The translations under genes and the position numbers were made by a program. Below the pieces are notes generated by a model. The model was not told the origin of the DNA, made no database searches, and saw only the letters and a list, made by a program, of their open reading frames with translations. A stretch of 64,000 nucleotides of DNA from Oceanirhabdus sp942490885 (GTDB lineage Bacteria > Bacillota > Clostridia > Clostridiales > Clostridiaceae). Location: NCBI GenBank assembly GCA_942490885.1, contig CALNYT010000002.1:2728001-2792000 (forward strand), in the 5' to 3' direction. Shown here in pieces: positions 45,141-54,184 of this stretch. Position 1 is the stretch's first letter. Each line of letters opens with the position of its first letter.

Positions 45141-45737
45141 ATGAATCTTTATTTTACTTTTTTTGTTCTTCTTATAATTTTATTTTTTCCTATTCCCTTA
45201 AAATTATCATTGAATTATTCTAACTCTGTTCTCATTTTTTGTGTTTATAAATTTGAAATTGTCAATACTGGTAAGAAAAGAGCTAAATCAGAACAAGATG
45301 CTTCAAAAAAAACAAAAAAGAAGAAAAAAAGTATAAAGTCAAAAGATAAAAGGGAAACTAAAAAAAGAAAAATTGATATAAAAAATTTAATTTTTTCTTT
45401 TTTGAGAAATGACTCAAAATTTATAAGAGCATTTGCAAAATTTGATTTGTATTTTAAATATGGTTTAGAAGATGCATTTAATTGTGCTTTATTATATGGA
45501 ATAATAAGTTCATTTTTAGGCATCCTACCAAATTTAATGAATAATTTTTTAAATTTAAAAAAGTACGATTTTAAAGTAAATCCAACATTCAATGTAACTA
45601 TGGTAGATTTTAAACTCTATTGCACTATTTATTTAAATTTAATTTATATTATTTACTTAGTTTTTTATATATTAATAAATTCACGCATTAAAAAAAAGAA
45701 TAATAAAGGAGTTAATTTTTATGGATCATCCAATTGA
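45141..45737 (+). CDS. DUF2953 protein (YtfI-like)
   Basis: 198 residues. An N-terminal membrane segment (LYFTFFVLLIILFFPIPL), a very Lys-rich stretch (about residues 45-78), then the DUF2953 core with YGLEDAFNCALLYGIISSF and a C-terminal membrane segment. The start at 45141 has TAGGAGAG upstream. It overlaps the start of gerW by 17 bases, the same pairing as ytfI-ytfJ in Bacillus. Thought to be a sporulation membrane protein; mechanism unknown. Confidence 0.82.
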   Translation: MNLYFTFFVLLIILFFPIPLKLSLNYSNSVLIFCVYKFEIVNTGKKRAKSEQDASKKTKKKKKSIKSKDKRETKKRKIDIKNLIFSFLRNDSKFIRAFAKFDLYFKYGLEDAFNCALLYGIISSFLGILPNLMNNFLNLKKYDFKVNPTFNVTMVDFKLYCTIYLNLIYIIYLVFYILINSRIKKKNNKGVNFYGSSN

Positions 45738-46251
45738 TACTTTAATGAAACACACAATGGAAGAATTAAAAAATATGGTGGAAGTAAATACAATTGTAGG
45801 TTCTCCAGTAACTTCACCTGATGGAACTGTTATAATTCCTATTTCTAAGGTTTCTTTTGCTTTTTTATCAGGGGGTAGTGAATTTGGTAACAAAACCAAA
45901 AATAAAGTATCTTCAAATACAGGAACCCTTGAAACTTCAAGTTGCTGTGCTGATTTCCCATTTGGCGGAGGAAGTGGAGCTGGCGTTAGTCTTAAACCCG
46001 TTGCTTTTCTAGTAGTAAAAGATACAAATGTAAGACTTTTAAATCTTGAATCACAAAATAACTATGATAAGGTATTAGAATCAATTCCCGATATGTTTAA
46101 CTTTGTAAAAGATATGTTTAAAAAAGATAATGAAGATGATGATGAGAAAAAAGATAAATATTCAAGTAAAAAAGAAAAACGTGATAAAAAAATTCATGAC
46201 AAAACAATTCATGATGAAAAATTTGCTTCTGTTGAAACAGACACTAATTAA
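45721..46251 (+). CDS. gerW: GerW/YtfJ family spore protein
   Basis: 176 residues. The family core is present: HPIDTLMKHTMEELKNMVEV, then GSPVTSPDGTVIIPISKVSF, then FPFGGGSGAGVSLKPVAFLV. GerW/YtfJ is an inner-spore membrane-associated protein needed for germination in Bacillus. The C-terminal ~40 residues are strongly charged (DDDEKKDKYSSKKEKRDKK). The start at 45721 has AAAGGAG upstream, inside the end of the DUF2953 gene. Confidence 0.9.
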   Translation: MDHPIDTLMKHTMEELKNMVEVNTIVGSPVTSPDGTVIIPISKVSFAFLSGGSEFGNKTKNKVSSNTGTLETSSCCADFPFGGGSGAGVSLKPVAFLVVKDTNVRLLNLESQNNYDKVLESIPDMFNFVKDMFKKDNEDDDEKKDKYSSKKEKRDKKIHDKTIHDEKFASVETDTN

Positions 46252-46261
46252 AACCTTAAAA

Positions 46262-46500
46262 CAAGTGGGAAGTGGAGAGTGGAGAACGTAGGATGTTACT
46301 GACACTTGTCAGAAACTGCATTTTATTGGTTAGAAACAATCGCTTTTTATTTATTTTCATTTAGGTAACCATTGTAGTTTAAATACAATGGTTTATCCTT
46401 GGATAAAATGAGTAAAAACTTTGTTGTCCTAAAGAACAAGAAAATGTAGTTTCTGCCCTTAGGCAGAAACATCCATCGTTGTCCACTCTCAATTTCTTTT
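46262..46500. repeat. Large multi-hairpin intergenic element
   Basis: About 240 bases between convergent gerW and scpB. The outer arms (AGTGGAGAGTGGAGAACG and CGTTGTCCACTCTCAATTTC) pair imperfectly. Inside are three further hairpins: CTGACACTTGTCAG, AACCATTGTA with TACAATGGTT, and TTTCTGCC with GGCAGAAA. Sequences next to the inner hairpins also pair across (AACTGCATTTT with AAAATGTAGTT). It would fold as a cloverleaf-like structure in either strand. No coding potential. Confidence 0.7.
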
Positions 46501-46507
46501 TAGGGTT

Positions 46508-47170
46508 TTACTCTTCGTAGTCTGCAGCAACTTCCATGATATCTTTAGTTTGATAATCTGAAACATTTTCCTCTGAAAAGTGTTCTTCAATTTCCTTATG
46601 GAAATCTTCTTCAATCTCATATTCATCAAGATTTGGCATTAATCCTAAACTTTCAAGTTCAAAATGTCTCAGGAATTCATCAGTTGTTCCATAGAGTATT
46701 GGTCTTCCTGGAACCTCTTTCCTTCCACTCTCCTTTATCAACTTCTTCTCCACTAGAGTAAATACTGCTCTATCACATTTAACTCCTCTAATATCCTCTA
46801 TCTCCACTTTAGTGATTGGTTGTTTATATGCTACAATGGCTAAAGTTTCAAGTGCAGCTTGTGATAAGGATTGTCTAGTATTTGTTTTTAACAACATTCT
46901 AATAAAATCAGAGTTTTCTGTTTTTGTAACCAACTGATAACTGTCTTTTATCTTTATTATCTTTAGTCCGCTTTTTTTATCTTTATTTTTTATTTCAATT
47001 AGTTCGTCCATTAACTTCTTCACAAAAGCCTCACTACAATCCAACACATCGCAGATTTCTTTAAAAGATAGTGGATCTCCTTTAACAAATAATAAAGATT
47101 CAACCACTGAGTAATATCTTACTTTTGTCTCTTCTTCTCCTATATGCATCTGATAAAACTCATTATCCAT
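46508..47170 (-). CDS. scpB: Segregation and condensation protein B
   Basis: 220 residues, the winged-helix partner of ScpA in the Smc complex for chromosome condensation. Typical segments are LSQAALETLAIVAYKQPITK, IEDIRGVKCDRAVFTL and PGRPILYGTTDEFLRHF. The acidic tail after residue 180 is common in clostridial members. The start is the ATG at 47170, overlapping the end of scpA; AAAGGATT lies upstream. Confidence 0.95.
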   Translation of the reverse strand: MDNEFYQMHIGEEETKVRYYSVVESLLFVKGDPLSFKEICDVLDCSEAFVKKLMDELIEIKNKDKKSGLKIIKIKDSYQLVTKTENSDFIRMLLKTNTRQSLSQAALETLAIVAYKQPITKVEIEDIRGVKCDRAVFTLVEKKLIKESGRKEVPGRPILYGTTDEFLRHFELESLGLMPNLDEYEIEEDFHKEIEEHFSEENVSDYQTKDIMEVAADYEE

Positions 47171-47909
47171 TATCAACAATCCTTTCAATATGTATTTCAT
47201 CAAAATTATCTTTCTGATGGACTTTGATAGTTCTCTGCTTAATTAACTCAAGCATTGCAAGAAAAGTTACTATAATTTCCATCTTACTCTCACATGTTTT
47301 CAATATACTCTTGAATTCAATATTTCTACTCTTTGTTAGAATCAAATTAATATGCTGCATTTTATCCTCAATCTTATATTTATCCACTAAGAATTCATTA
47401 GGTATACCACTATTTTCATTTAACTTGTTCATGTATAAGTACATAGTCTCATTATAAATATTGAAGAGTTCTAAAAGTGTAACCCCTTTTAACATCTCCT
47501 CTAAATCAAATTCCTTCTTCTCAACAATAATTTCTGGTTTTTTTGTAAACATATATCCAAATGTTTTTGATTTCCCTTTAAGGTATTCAGCAGCTGCTTT
47601 GAATTTTCTATACATGATAAGCTTTTCTATCAGTGCTTCTCTAGTAAGTTCGTTCTCCCCTTCATCTTCTGATAAATTATTCTTAGGTAACAATTCTTTT
47701 GACTTCAGTTCAAGAAGCATTGCAGCTATAACTATAAACTCTGAAGTTATATCCAAATCCATATTCTTCATTTGTTCTATGTACTCTATATACTGTTTTG
47801 TTATATCTGCAATTTTAATATCATAAATACTCATCTTATTTTTCTTAATTAGATGGAGTAATAAGTCAAAAGGACCTTCAAAATTCTGTATTTTTATATT
47901 TAATGCCAT
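47163..47909 (-). CDS. scpA: Segregation and condensation protein A
   Basis: 248 residues, kleisin subunit of the Smc-ScpAB condensin. The N-terminal FEGPFDLLLHLIKKNKMSIY and the DITSEFIVIAAMLLELKSKE block are diagnostic; the C-terminal winged helix ends the protein. The start at 47909 has AGGTG upstream; the reading to 47918 adds three residues without better support. Overlaps scpB by eight bases. Confidence 0.95.
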   Translation of the reverse strand: MALNIKIQNFEGPFDLLLHLIKKNKMSIYDIKIADITKQYIEYIEQMKNMDLDITSEFIVIAAMLLELKSKELLPKNNLSEDEGENELTREALIEKLIMYRKFKAAAEYLKGKSKTFGYMFTKKPEIIVEKKEFDLEEMLKGVTLLELFNIYNETMYLYMNKLNENSGIPNEFLVDKYKIEDKMQHINLILTKSRNIEFKSILKTCESKMEIIVTFLAMLELIKQRTIKVHQKDNFDEIHIERIVDNG

Positions 47910-47985
47910 TATTTTCACCTATTTTTTTTATATTTAAACCAACTTTAATTATAACATCTCTCAACATTTTTTTGCAAGGATTCGA

Positions 47986-48017
47986 AAAACAGACACAAAT
48001 TAATCTGTGTCTGTTTT
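47986..48017 (-). terminator. Terminator after dacF
   Basis: AAAACAGACACA and TGTGTCTGTTTT form a 12-bp stem six bases after the dacF stop codon. Confidence 0.88.
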
Positions 48018-48022
48018 GATAT

Positions 48023-49219
48023 TTATATAGCATAATCATAAAGATCTTTTATATTGTTAATTAAATTGTTCATAAATCCACCAATTTTTATATCTCTATC
48101 ACTGCATATTTCGAATTCTCCAACTTTGATATCCTCAAAATATATTTCGCATTTACCAATTATGTCCCCTTTCTTATATGCTTTTTTCTTCATATCTAAA
48201 ATTATCTTTTTATCAATCTTTTCACTTTTTTTGTTTCTCTCTATAGTAATAGAGAAATCCTCATTCGCTTGAGCTATTAAATACTTACTACCATTCTTGT
48301 TGAAAGTAATCTTTTCTACCTTATCACCTTTTTTGAATATCTCAACCTTTTGGAATTTACTAAAACCATGATTCATTAAAATTGAAGCATCTCTATTTCT
48401 TTTTTTATATGTTGGAGCACCCATTATTACAGCCAACATTCTCACGCCATCTCTTTTAGCTGTAGCTGATATACAATACTTAGCTTTACTAGTGAATCCA
48501 GTTTTTAATCCATCACACCCATCAAAAAATCTTACTAGTTTATTGTGGTTGACCATTTCTATAGGTGTTCTTCTTCCTTCGCTTAATGTTTCCATATATG
48601 TTCCAGTAAATTTTAAAATTTCTTCATATTTCAATAACTCCTGTGACATAATGGCAATATCTTTAGCGGTCATCACATGTCCATTCTCTGGTAACCCATG
48701 ACAGTTTTTAAAAGTAGTGTTTACCATACCCAAATCTTTAGCTTTATTATTCATTTGAATTACAAACTCGCCTTCTGATCCACTGATGTACTCAGCTAAA
48801 GCTACAGCTGCGTCGTTACCAGATGCAATTGCTACGCCCTTCAAAAGTTCTTCTACTGTCCTGATCTCCCCAATATCCAGTAACATTGTGCTACCGCCCA
48901 TCTTTTTTGCATTTTCGCTTATTGTAACCTTATCACTCATTGATATTTCTTTTTCATGAATCTTCTCCATTGTAAGTAACATAGTCATAACTTTTGTTAC
49001 AGATGCTGGTTCATACTTAATATCACTATTCTTTTCAAAAATTATCTTACCACTTTTCGGTTCCATTAATAATGCGGAATTAGCCTCAATATTCATGCCA
49101 CCGGAAATATTATCACTTTCATTTCTAGGCTCTAAAGCACATATCTGTAAAGGTAATAATAATTCAAATATGTATATGGCAGCAATAAATTTAATTATGT
49201 GTTTTGATGTTTTTTTCAT
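48023..49219 (-). CDS. dacF: D-alanyl-D-alanine carboxypeptidase, DacF-like
   Basis: 398 residues with an N-terminal hydrophobic signal (about residues 8-27), the S11 peptidase motifs SVTK, SGN and KTGFT, and the C-terminal beta domain. Start at 49219 behind GAGGAGGA. In Bacillus dacF stands near the drm-pupG cluster and acts in forespore cortex synthesis; the position here, after the nucleoside phosphorylase genes and before scpAB, fits that placement, so I use the name dacF. A paralogue is at 43928-45058. The exact paralogue assignment is an inference. Confidence 0.85.
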   Translation of the reverse strand: MKKTSKHIIKFIAAIYIFELLLPLQICALEPRNESDNISGGMNIEANSALLMEPKSGKIIFEKNSDIKYEPASVTKVMTMLLTMEKIHEKEISMSDKVTISENAKKMGGSTMLLDIGEIRTVEELLKGVAIASGNDAAVALAEYISGSEGEFVIQMNNKAKDLGMVNTTFKNCHGLPENGHVMTAKDIAIMSQELLKYEEILKFTGTYMETLSEGRRTPIEMVNHNKLVRFFDGCDGLKTGFTSKAKYCISATAKRDGVRMLAVIMGAPTYKKRNRDASILMNHGFSKFQKVEIFKKGDKVEKITFNKNGSKYLIAQANEDFSITIERNKKSEKIDKKIILDMKKKAYKKGDIIGKCEIYFEDIKVGEFEICSDRDIKIGGFMNNLINNIKDLYDYAI

Positions 49220-49315
49220 ATTAATCCTCCTCATAACTAACTTTATACTTATTTTTACCTTATATATAAATATTATAGCTATTTAATTTTTTCATATTTA
49301 GAAGAGGATGAAATA

Positions 49316-49357
49316 AAAAGCTGTTAAAAGAAGTTTAACACTACTTTAACAGCTTTT
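49316..49357 (-). terminator. Terminator after pdp
   Basis: AAAAGCTGTTAAA and TTTAACAGCTTTT form a 13-bp stem seven bases after the pdp stop. Confidence 0.85.
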
Positions 49358-49363
49358 GATATA

Positions 49364-50668
49364 TTACTTAACTATGTCATAAATTAGTGGAATTTCTTGA
49401 GTGAAACTTTCACTAATTGTTATATTCTCTAGAATTCCATTTATAGCTCTCTCAGCTTTTGCCTTATCGTTAGCATGAATATACGCTATTACATCGCCTT
49501 CTTCAAGCTTAGCGCCACGTTTTTTCTCCATCATAATACCTACACCAAGATCTATAACATCTTCCTTAGTTGCTCTTCCAGCTCCTAATTCCATTGCTAC
49601 AATACCGATGTTTTGTGCATTAATTTTTGAGATATATCCAGCTTTAGGTGCTTTAACCTCAACTATAAATTCTGCTCCTGGGAGACCGTTTGGATTATCT
49701 ACCATAGTTTCGTCTCCACCTTGAGCTTTAACGAAAGCTTTTAAAGTCTTAATAGCTTCTCCAGATTCAATTGTTCCTATAAGTTTTGCTCTAGCTTCAT
49801 CAGCATCCTTAGCTTCTCCTGCAAGAACAACCATGTTACTTCCAAGAGTTAAACATAACTCAAGAAGATCACTTGGTCCATTACCTTTTAAAGTTTCAAT
49901 TGCTTCTTTAACCTCTAATGCATTTCCTATAGCTTCACCTAAAGGTTGATCCATGTCTGAGATAATAGCTATTGTGTTTCTACCAACACCTTTACCAATT
50001 GCAACCATTTCTTCTGCTAAAGCTCTTGCATCTTCAACAGTTTTCATGAAAGCTCCATCTCCAACTTTAACGTCAAGTACTATAGCATCTGCACCAGAAG
50101 CAATTTTCTTACTCATAATACTTGAAGCAATTAGAGAAATATTATCAACTGTAGCAGTAACATCTCTTAATGCATATAACTTCTTATCAGCAGGTGCTAA
50201 GTCACCACTTTGTCCCGCTATAGCAAGTTTTAGAGTATTTACATTATCAACGAATTTTTCTCTTGTCATTTCAACTGAGAAACCTTCAAAACTTTCAAGT
50301 TTATCTATAGTACCACCAGTGTGTCCTAATCCTCTACCAGACATTTTTGCAACTGGAATACCTAGAGCTGCAACCATAGGTCCTAGAACTAATGTAGTAG
50401 TATCACCAACACCACCTGTACTATGTTTATCAACCTTAATTCCCTCTATATCAGAAAGATCAATAACATCTCCACTGTTTACTATGGACATTGTTAAGTT
50501 AACTGTTTCTTCTTTATTCATCTTCTGAAAGAATATTGCCATTAATAAAGCAGATGCTTGATAATCTGGAATTTCTCCCTTAGTATATTTTTGAACAAAG
50601 AAATCTATCTCTTCTTTTGATAATTCTTCCCCTCTTCTTTTCTTAAGGATTAAATCATACATTCTCAT
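49364..50668 (-). CDS. pdp: Pyrimidine-nucleoside/thymidine phosphorylase
   Basis: 434 residues. Phosphorolyses thymidine, deoxyuridine or uridine to base and (deoxy)ribose-1-phosphate. Signatures are GDVIDLSDIEGIKVDKHSTG, GVGDTTTLVLGPMVA, MSGRGLGHTGGTIDKLES and KKIASGADAIVLDVKVGDGA. Closest in pattern to Bacillus Pdp. The start at 50668 (MRMYDL) has AAGGAG nine bases upstream. About 50 bases separate it from punA upstream, so the two are an operon; deoB lies further up and converts the pentose-1-phosphate. Confidence 0.94.
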   Translation of the reverse strand: MRMYDLILKKRRGEELSKEEIDFFVQKYTKGEIPDYQASALLMAIFFQKMNKEETVNLTMSIVNSGDVIDLSDIEGIKVDKHSTGGVGDTTTLVLGPMVAALGIPVAKMSGRGLGHTGGTIDKLESFEGFSVEMTREKFVDNVNTLKLAIAGQSGDLAPADKKLYALRDVTATVDNISLIASSIMSKKIASGADAIVLDVKVGDGAFMKTVEDARALAEEMVAIGKGVGRNTIAIISDMDQPLGEAIGNALEVKEAIETLKGNGPSDLLELCLTLGSNMVVLAGEAKDADEARAKLIGTIESGEAIKTLKAFVKAQGGDETMVDNPNGLPGAEFIVEVKAPKAGYISKINAQNIGIVAMELGAGRATKEDVIDLGVGIMMEKKRGAKLEEGDVIAYIHANDKAKAERAINGILENITISESFTQEIPLIYDIVK

Positions 50669-50719
50669 ACTCAACTACTCCTTTCCAAACTACATCATTT
50701 TAATTATTTCTTTAACATA

Positions 50720-51535
50720 CTATACTCTCTTAACAATCTCCCCAACTAACTGAATAAATTGTTTTCTAACCATAGCTGAAGTTTCAATAACCTCTTCGTG
50801 ATTAAGTGGTTGGTCTAAAATACCTGCTGCCATGTTAGTTATACAAGAAATACCTATTACTTTTAATCCACAATGATTTGCAGCTATAACTTCTGGAACA
50901 GTTGACATACCTACAGCATCTGATCCTAAAATTCTTAACATTCTAATCTCAGCTGGTGTCTCGTACGTAGGACCAGTCATCATAGTGTATACTCCCTCTT
51001 TTACCTTAACACCAATATCACTTGCACACTCTTTAACTAACTCTCTTAATTCTTTGTTATATGCATCTGACATATCTGGGAATCTTGGTCCGATTTCTTC
51101 ATCATTTGATCCCATTAATGGGTTATTGCTTGCAAAGTTAATGTGATCCTTAATGATCATTAAATCTCCTGGTACATACTCAGTGTTTACTCCACCAGCA
51201 GCGTTAGTAACCATTAATACTTTAACACCTAGTTCTTTCATGATGTTAACCGGCATTCCTAATCTCTCCATTGCATGACCTTCATAGTAATGGAATCTAC
51301 CTTGCATACAAACTACATTTTTACCATTTAATTTACCGAAAACGAATTGTCCTGCATGACCATGTACAGTTGATGCTGGCATGTTAGGTACATCTTCATA
51401 TTTAATGATTACTTTTTCTTCAAGGTTATCAGCCATAGCACCTAAACCTGACCCTAAAATTGCCCCAATTTCTGGAGTCTCCTTTATAATACCTCTAATA
51501 TACTCTGCACTCTCTTTTATCTTTTTGTAATTCAT
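50720..51535 (-). CDS. punA: Purine-nucleoside phosphorylase (trimeric type)
   Basis: 271 residues. Cleaves purine (deoxy)nucleosides to base plus pentose-1-phosphate. Motifs: IGAILGSGLGAMADNLEE (phosphate loop), VHGHAGQFVFGKLNG, MQGRFHYYEGH, VTNAAGGVN, and GPTYETPAEIRMLRILGSDA, then GMSTVPEVIAANH. This is the low-molecular-mass trimeric family (PunA/PupG), not DeoD. Start at 51535 with GGAGGG upstream. Followed by pdp. Confidence 0.95.
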   Translation of the reverse strand: MNYKKIKESAEYIRGIIKETPEIGAILGSGLGAMADNLEEKVIIKYEDVPNMPASTVHGHAGQFVFGKLNGKNVVCMQGRFHYYEGHAMERLGMPVNIMKELGVKVLMVTNAAGGVNTEYVPGDLMIIKDHINFASNNPLMGSNDEEIGPRFPDMSDAYNKELRELVKECASDIGVKVKEGVYTMMTGPTYETPAEIRMLRILGSDAVGMSTVPEVIAANHCGLKVIGISCITNMAAGILDQPLNHEEVIETSAMVRKQFIQLVGEIVKRV

Positions 51536-51599
51536 TATAAACCCTCCATTATATTTGTAAATTTACTTAATCAATATAAATATCTCAATTCACTAATTT

Positions 51600-51823
51600 A
51601 TTTATTCAAAAAGAAAATTTTTGAATAAAAGAATAAAGAATAGAGAATAAAGAACAAATCAGGTTATTTTTCTTCCTGACCTCAGAAAAAATTATATAAT
51701 AATATTTAGTATTTTTAAGTATTAGTATGTATTTTTTCTTAAATTAATAATTTGAAAGCTTTCAGTTCGTCTGAAAGATATCATGATTTGTTCTCTGTTC
51801 TTTGATATTTGTTCTTCAATTTC
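51600..51823. repeat. Foldback repeat of the AAAGAACAAAG family
   Basis: The left arm (AAAAGAATAAAGAATAGAG, AATAAAGAACAAATCA) and the right arm (TGATTTGTTCTCTGTTCTTT, then GATATTTGTTCTTC) pair over about 35 bases. Inside are smaller hairpins, including CTTTCAGTTCGTCTGAAAG with a TTCG-containing loop. It lies between deoB and punA, which may therefore not be on one uninterrupted transcript. Confidence 0.65.
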
Positions 51824-51879
51824 ATATGTTACTTTTGAATTTTTAAAATAAGTAAGTTTTCAACTAAGAAATCTATAAC

Positions 51880-53052
51880 CTACTTTTTAATTTCTTTATA
51901 AAAACTTTCTCCATTGATATCGTTGTCAACATTAAACATATCTAACACTGTTTTCCCAATATCACAGAAAGATTTTCTTGTGCCAAGGTTAACATTTTCT
52001 TTAATACTATTACCATAAACAAGAAGTGGAATATACTCCCTTGAATGATCAGTACCAGGCATTGTTGGATCACACCCATGATCAGCAGTAATAATTAATA
52101 CATCATCTTCATCCATATTTTCAAGAATTTCAGGTAATCTATTATCAAAATCTAATAAAGCCTGAGCATATCCTTGTGCATCATTTCTATGCCCATAATG
52201 CATATCAAAATCAACAAGATTAGTAAATATAAGGCCATCTTTACTCATTTTCATGTATTCTATAGTCTTATCTACACCATCCATATTATTTTTAGTATGA
52301 ACTGCATCAGTTACTCCAAGTTTATTAAATATGTCTTCAATTTTTCCAACTGCCATTACCCCTTGCCCTGCTTCATGCATGTATTGTAGCATCATCTTTA
52401 TAGGCGGGTTAAGGGCATAATCTCTTCTGTTAGCTGTTCTTGTGAAACTTCCTACTTCACCTACAAAAGGTCTTGCAATAACTCTTCCTACACTTCTTTC
52501 TCCTACAAGCATATCTCTAGCTATCTGACACATGTTGTAAAGCTCAGGAATAGATATTACTTCCTCGTGTGCAGCAATTTGGAATACAGAGTCAGCAGAA
52601 GTGTATATTATTGGATAACCAGTTTTCACATGTTCTTCACCAAGTTCTTTTATAATTTCAGTACCTGATGCTACTTTGTTACCTATGATTTTTCTACCAA
52701 TCTTCTCTTCAAAATCTTTGATTATCTCATCAGAGAATCCATCAGGATAAGTGTTTAATGGTTCTTCAAGTACTACACCACTAATTTCCCAATGTCCTGT
52801 GATAGTATCTTTACCTTTAGAAGCCTCAGCACATCTTCCGAATACACCATTTGGCATATCTACAGAATCAATTCCTTTTATATCATCAATATTTCCGAGT
52901 CCTAAAGCTTCCATATTTTTCAGCTTCAGTCCACCTAGTTTTTCACTTATATTACCTATAGTATTACTACCTTTATCGCCATATTGATCTGCATCTGGTA
53001 ATGCTCCAATACCTACACTATCCAATACAACTATAATCGCTCTTTTACTCAT
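51880..53052 (-). CDS. deoB: Phosphopentomutase
   Basis: 390 residues, alkaline-phosphatase superfamily. Interconverts (deoxy)ribose-1- and 5-phosphate. Motifs: IIVVLDSVGIGALPDADQYG at the N-terminus with the first metal ligand Asp, KDTITGHWEISG with the catalytic Thr, and ITADHGCDPTMPGTDHSREY near the C-terminus. Length is normal. The start at 53052 has AAAGGAG nine bases upstream. It works with punA and pdp; xerD lies directly upstream (28 bases). Confidence 0.96.
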   Translation of the reverse strand: MSKRAIIVVLDSVGIGALPDADQYGDKGSNTIGNISEKLGGLKLKNMEALGLGNIDDIKGIDSVDMPNGVFGRCAEASKGKDTITGHWEISGVVLEEPLNTYPDGFSDEIIKDFEEKIGRKIIGNKVASGTEIIKELGEEHVKTGYPIIYTSADSVFQIAAHEEVISIPELYNMCQIARDMLVGERSVGRVIARPFVGEVGSFTRTANRRDYALNPPIKMMLQYMHEAGQGVMAVGKIEDIFNKLGVTDAVHTKNNMDGVDKTIEYMKMSKDGLIFTNLVDFDMHYGHRNDAQGYAQALLDFDNRLPEILENMDEDDVLIITADHGCDPTMPGTDHSREYIPLLVYGNSIKENVNLGTRKSFCDIGKTVLDMFNVDNDINGESFYKEIKK

Positions 53053-53079
53053 ATTCTTACTCCTTTCTTATGTACATGT

Positions 53080-53958
53080 TTATTTAGCTCTGGGATGTGA
53101 ATTTTCATAAACTTCTTTAATCTTATAGTTATCAATTACATCTTTATAAATAGCTGTAGCCATGAGATTTTTATGACCTAAAATTCTCTGCACAGCTGTT
53201 ATATCAGCGCCATTTTCCATTAAATGAATTGCAAATGAATGCCTAAGGGTATATGTGTTAATATTTTTGTTAATATTAGCTTCTCTACTATACTCTTTAA
53301 TTAATTTCCAAAAACCTTGTCTTGTCAATTTATCTCCTTTTAAATTAAAGAAAAGGAGATCACTATTATTTTTCTGATAATTTTCTCTCTCTTTCATATA
53401 ATCCTTAAGAAATTTCAATGCAATTTTTCCTATTGGTATTATTCTTGTCTTACAATTTTTCTTTCTTAAGAATATTTGTCTTCGTTCAAGATCAATATCA
53501 TAAATACTTAAACTTAGCAACTCACTGACCTTTACCCCACAAGCATACATAAGTTCCAACATAGCTTTATCTCTTAAGCCTTTAAATGTTGTTAAATCTT
53601 GTGTGTTAAGTAATAGATCAACTTCTTCAACAGTTAGAGTTACTGGTACTGGTCTAACTTTAATGGGTATTTCAAACTCAGTAACCACAGGTTCTTTAAT
53701 AATTTTCTTCTTATACATAAATCCAAGTATACTATTTATGGAACTCAAGTTTCTAGTTATAGTTGAATTTGCTTTTTTCTGCATTTTGAGGTTGTTTAAG
53801 TATTTAATTACCAATATGTTATCGATGTCATAAAACTCAATATCAAGTTCCTGAACATAATTTAAAAACATATTGCAATCACTAATATATGCTTCTTTTG
53901 TATTATTAGTAAAGGTCTTGCTGTTTATGTATTTAATATATTCAGCCATAAGTGGCAT
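53080..53958 (-). CDS. xerD: XerD-type tyrosine recombinase with two altered catalytic positions
   Basis: 292 residues, with an N-terminal SAM-like DNA-binding domain (about 1-90) and a catalytic domain. The position just before deoB matches Bacillus xerD (ripX), which resolves chromosome dimers. Of the six catalytic positions the Lys (near RKKNCKTRIIPI), second Arg (TLRHSF), His (LGHKNL) and Tyr nucleophile (AIYKDV) are present. The first Arg is Lys (ACGVKVSELL instead of GxRVSEL) and the His of HxLRH is Tyr (NTYTLRHSF). Each change is one base away from the usual codon. Start at 53958 with GAGGTG upstream. Confidence 0.85.
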   Translation of the reverse strand: MPLMAEYIKYINSKTFTNNTKEAYISDCNMFLNYVQELDIEFYDIDNILVIKYLNNLKMQKKANSTITRNLSSINSILGFMYKKKIIKEPVVTEFEIPIKVRPVPVTLTVEEVDLLLNTQDLTTFKGLRDKAMLELMYACGVKVSELLSLSIYDIDLERRQIFLRKKNCKTRIIPIGKIALKFLKDYMKERENYQKNNSDLLFFNLKGDKLTRQGFWKLIKEYSREANINKNINTYTLRHSFAIHLMENGADITAVQRILGHKNLMATAIYKDVIDNYKIKEVYENSHPRAK

Positions 53959-54116
53959 GACATCACCTCTTTTAAAATAATTAACTCATCTTACAATGTA
54001 CTTATTCAACAAAAATCTTTAAAATCCTCTTAATTATTTTGATTTTTTTACTAAATTCGAAAAGTTGTTTTAATAAATACCTAAAAATATTTTATTAATA
54101 CAGAATTACAAAGCAA

Positions 54117-54182
54117 ATAAAAAGAATAAAGAGAAAAGATCAAAGAACAAACTAAGTTCTTTGTTCTCTGTTCTCTATATTT
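54117..54182. repeat. Short foldback repeat of the AAAGAACAAAG family
   Basis: AAAAGAATAAAGAGAAAAG then ATCAAAGAACAAACTAAG, opposed by TTCTTTGTTCTCTGTTCTC. A simple hairpin directly after the spoIIM stop codon; it could serve as that gene's terminator. Confidence 0.6.
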
Positions 54183-54184
54183 AT

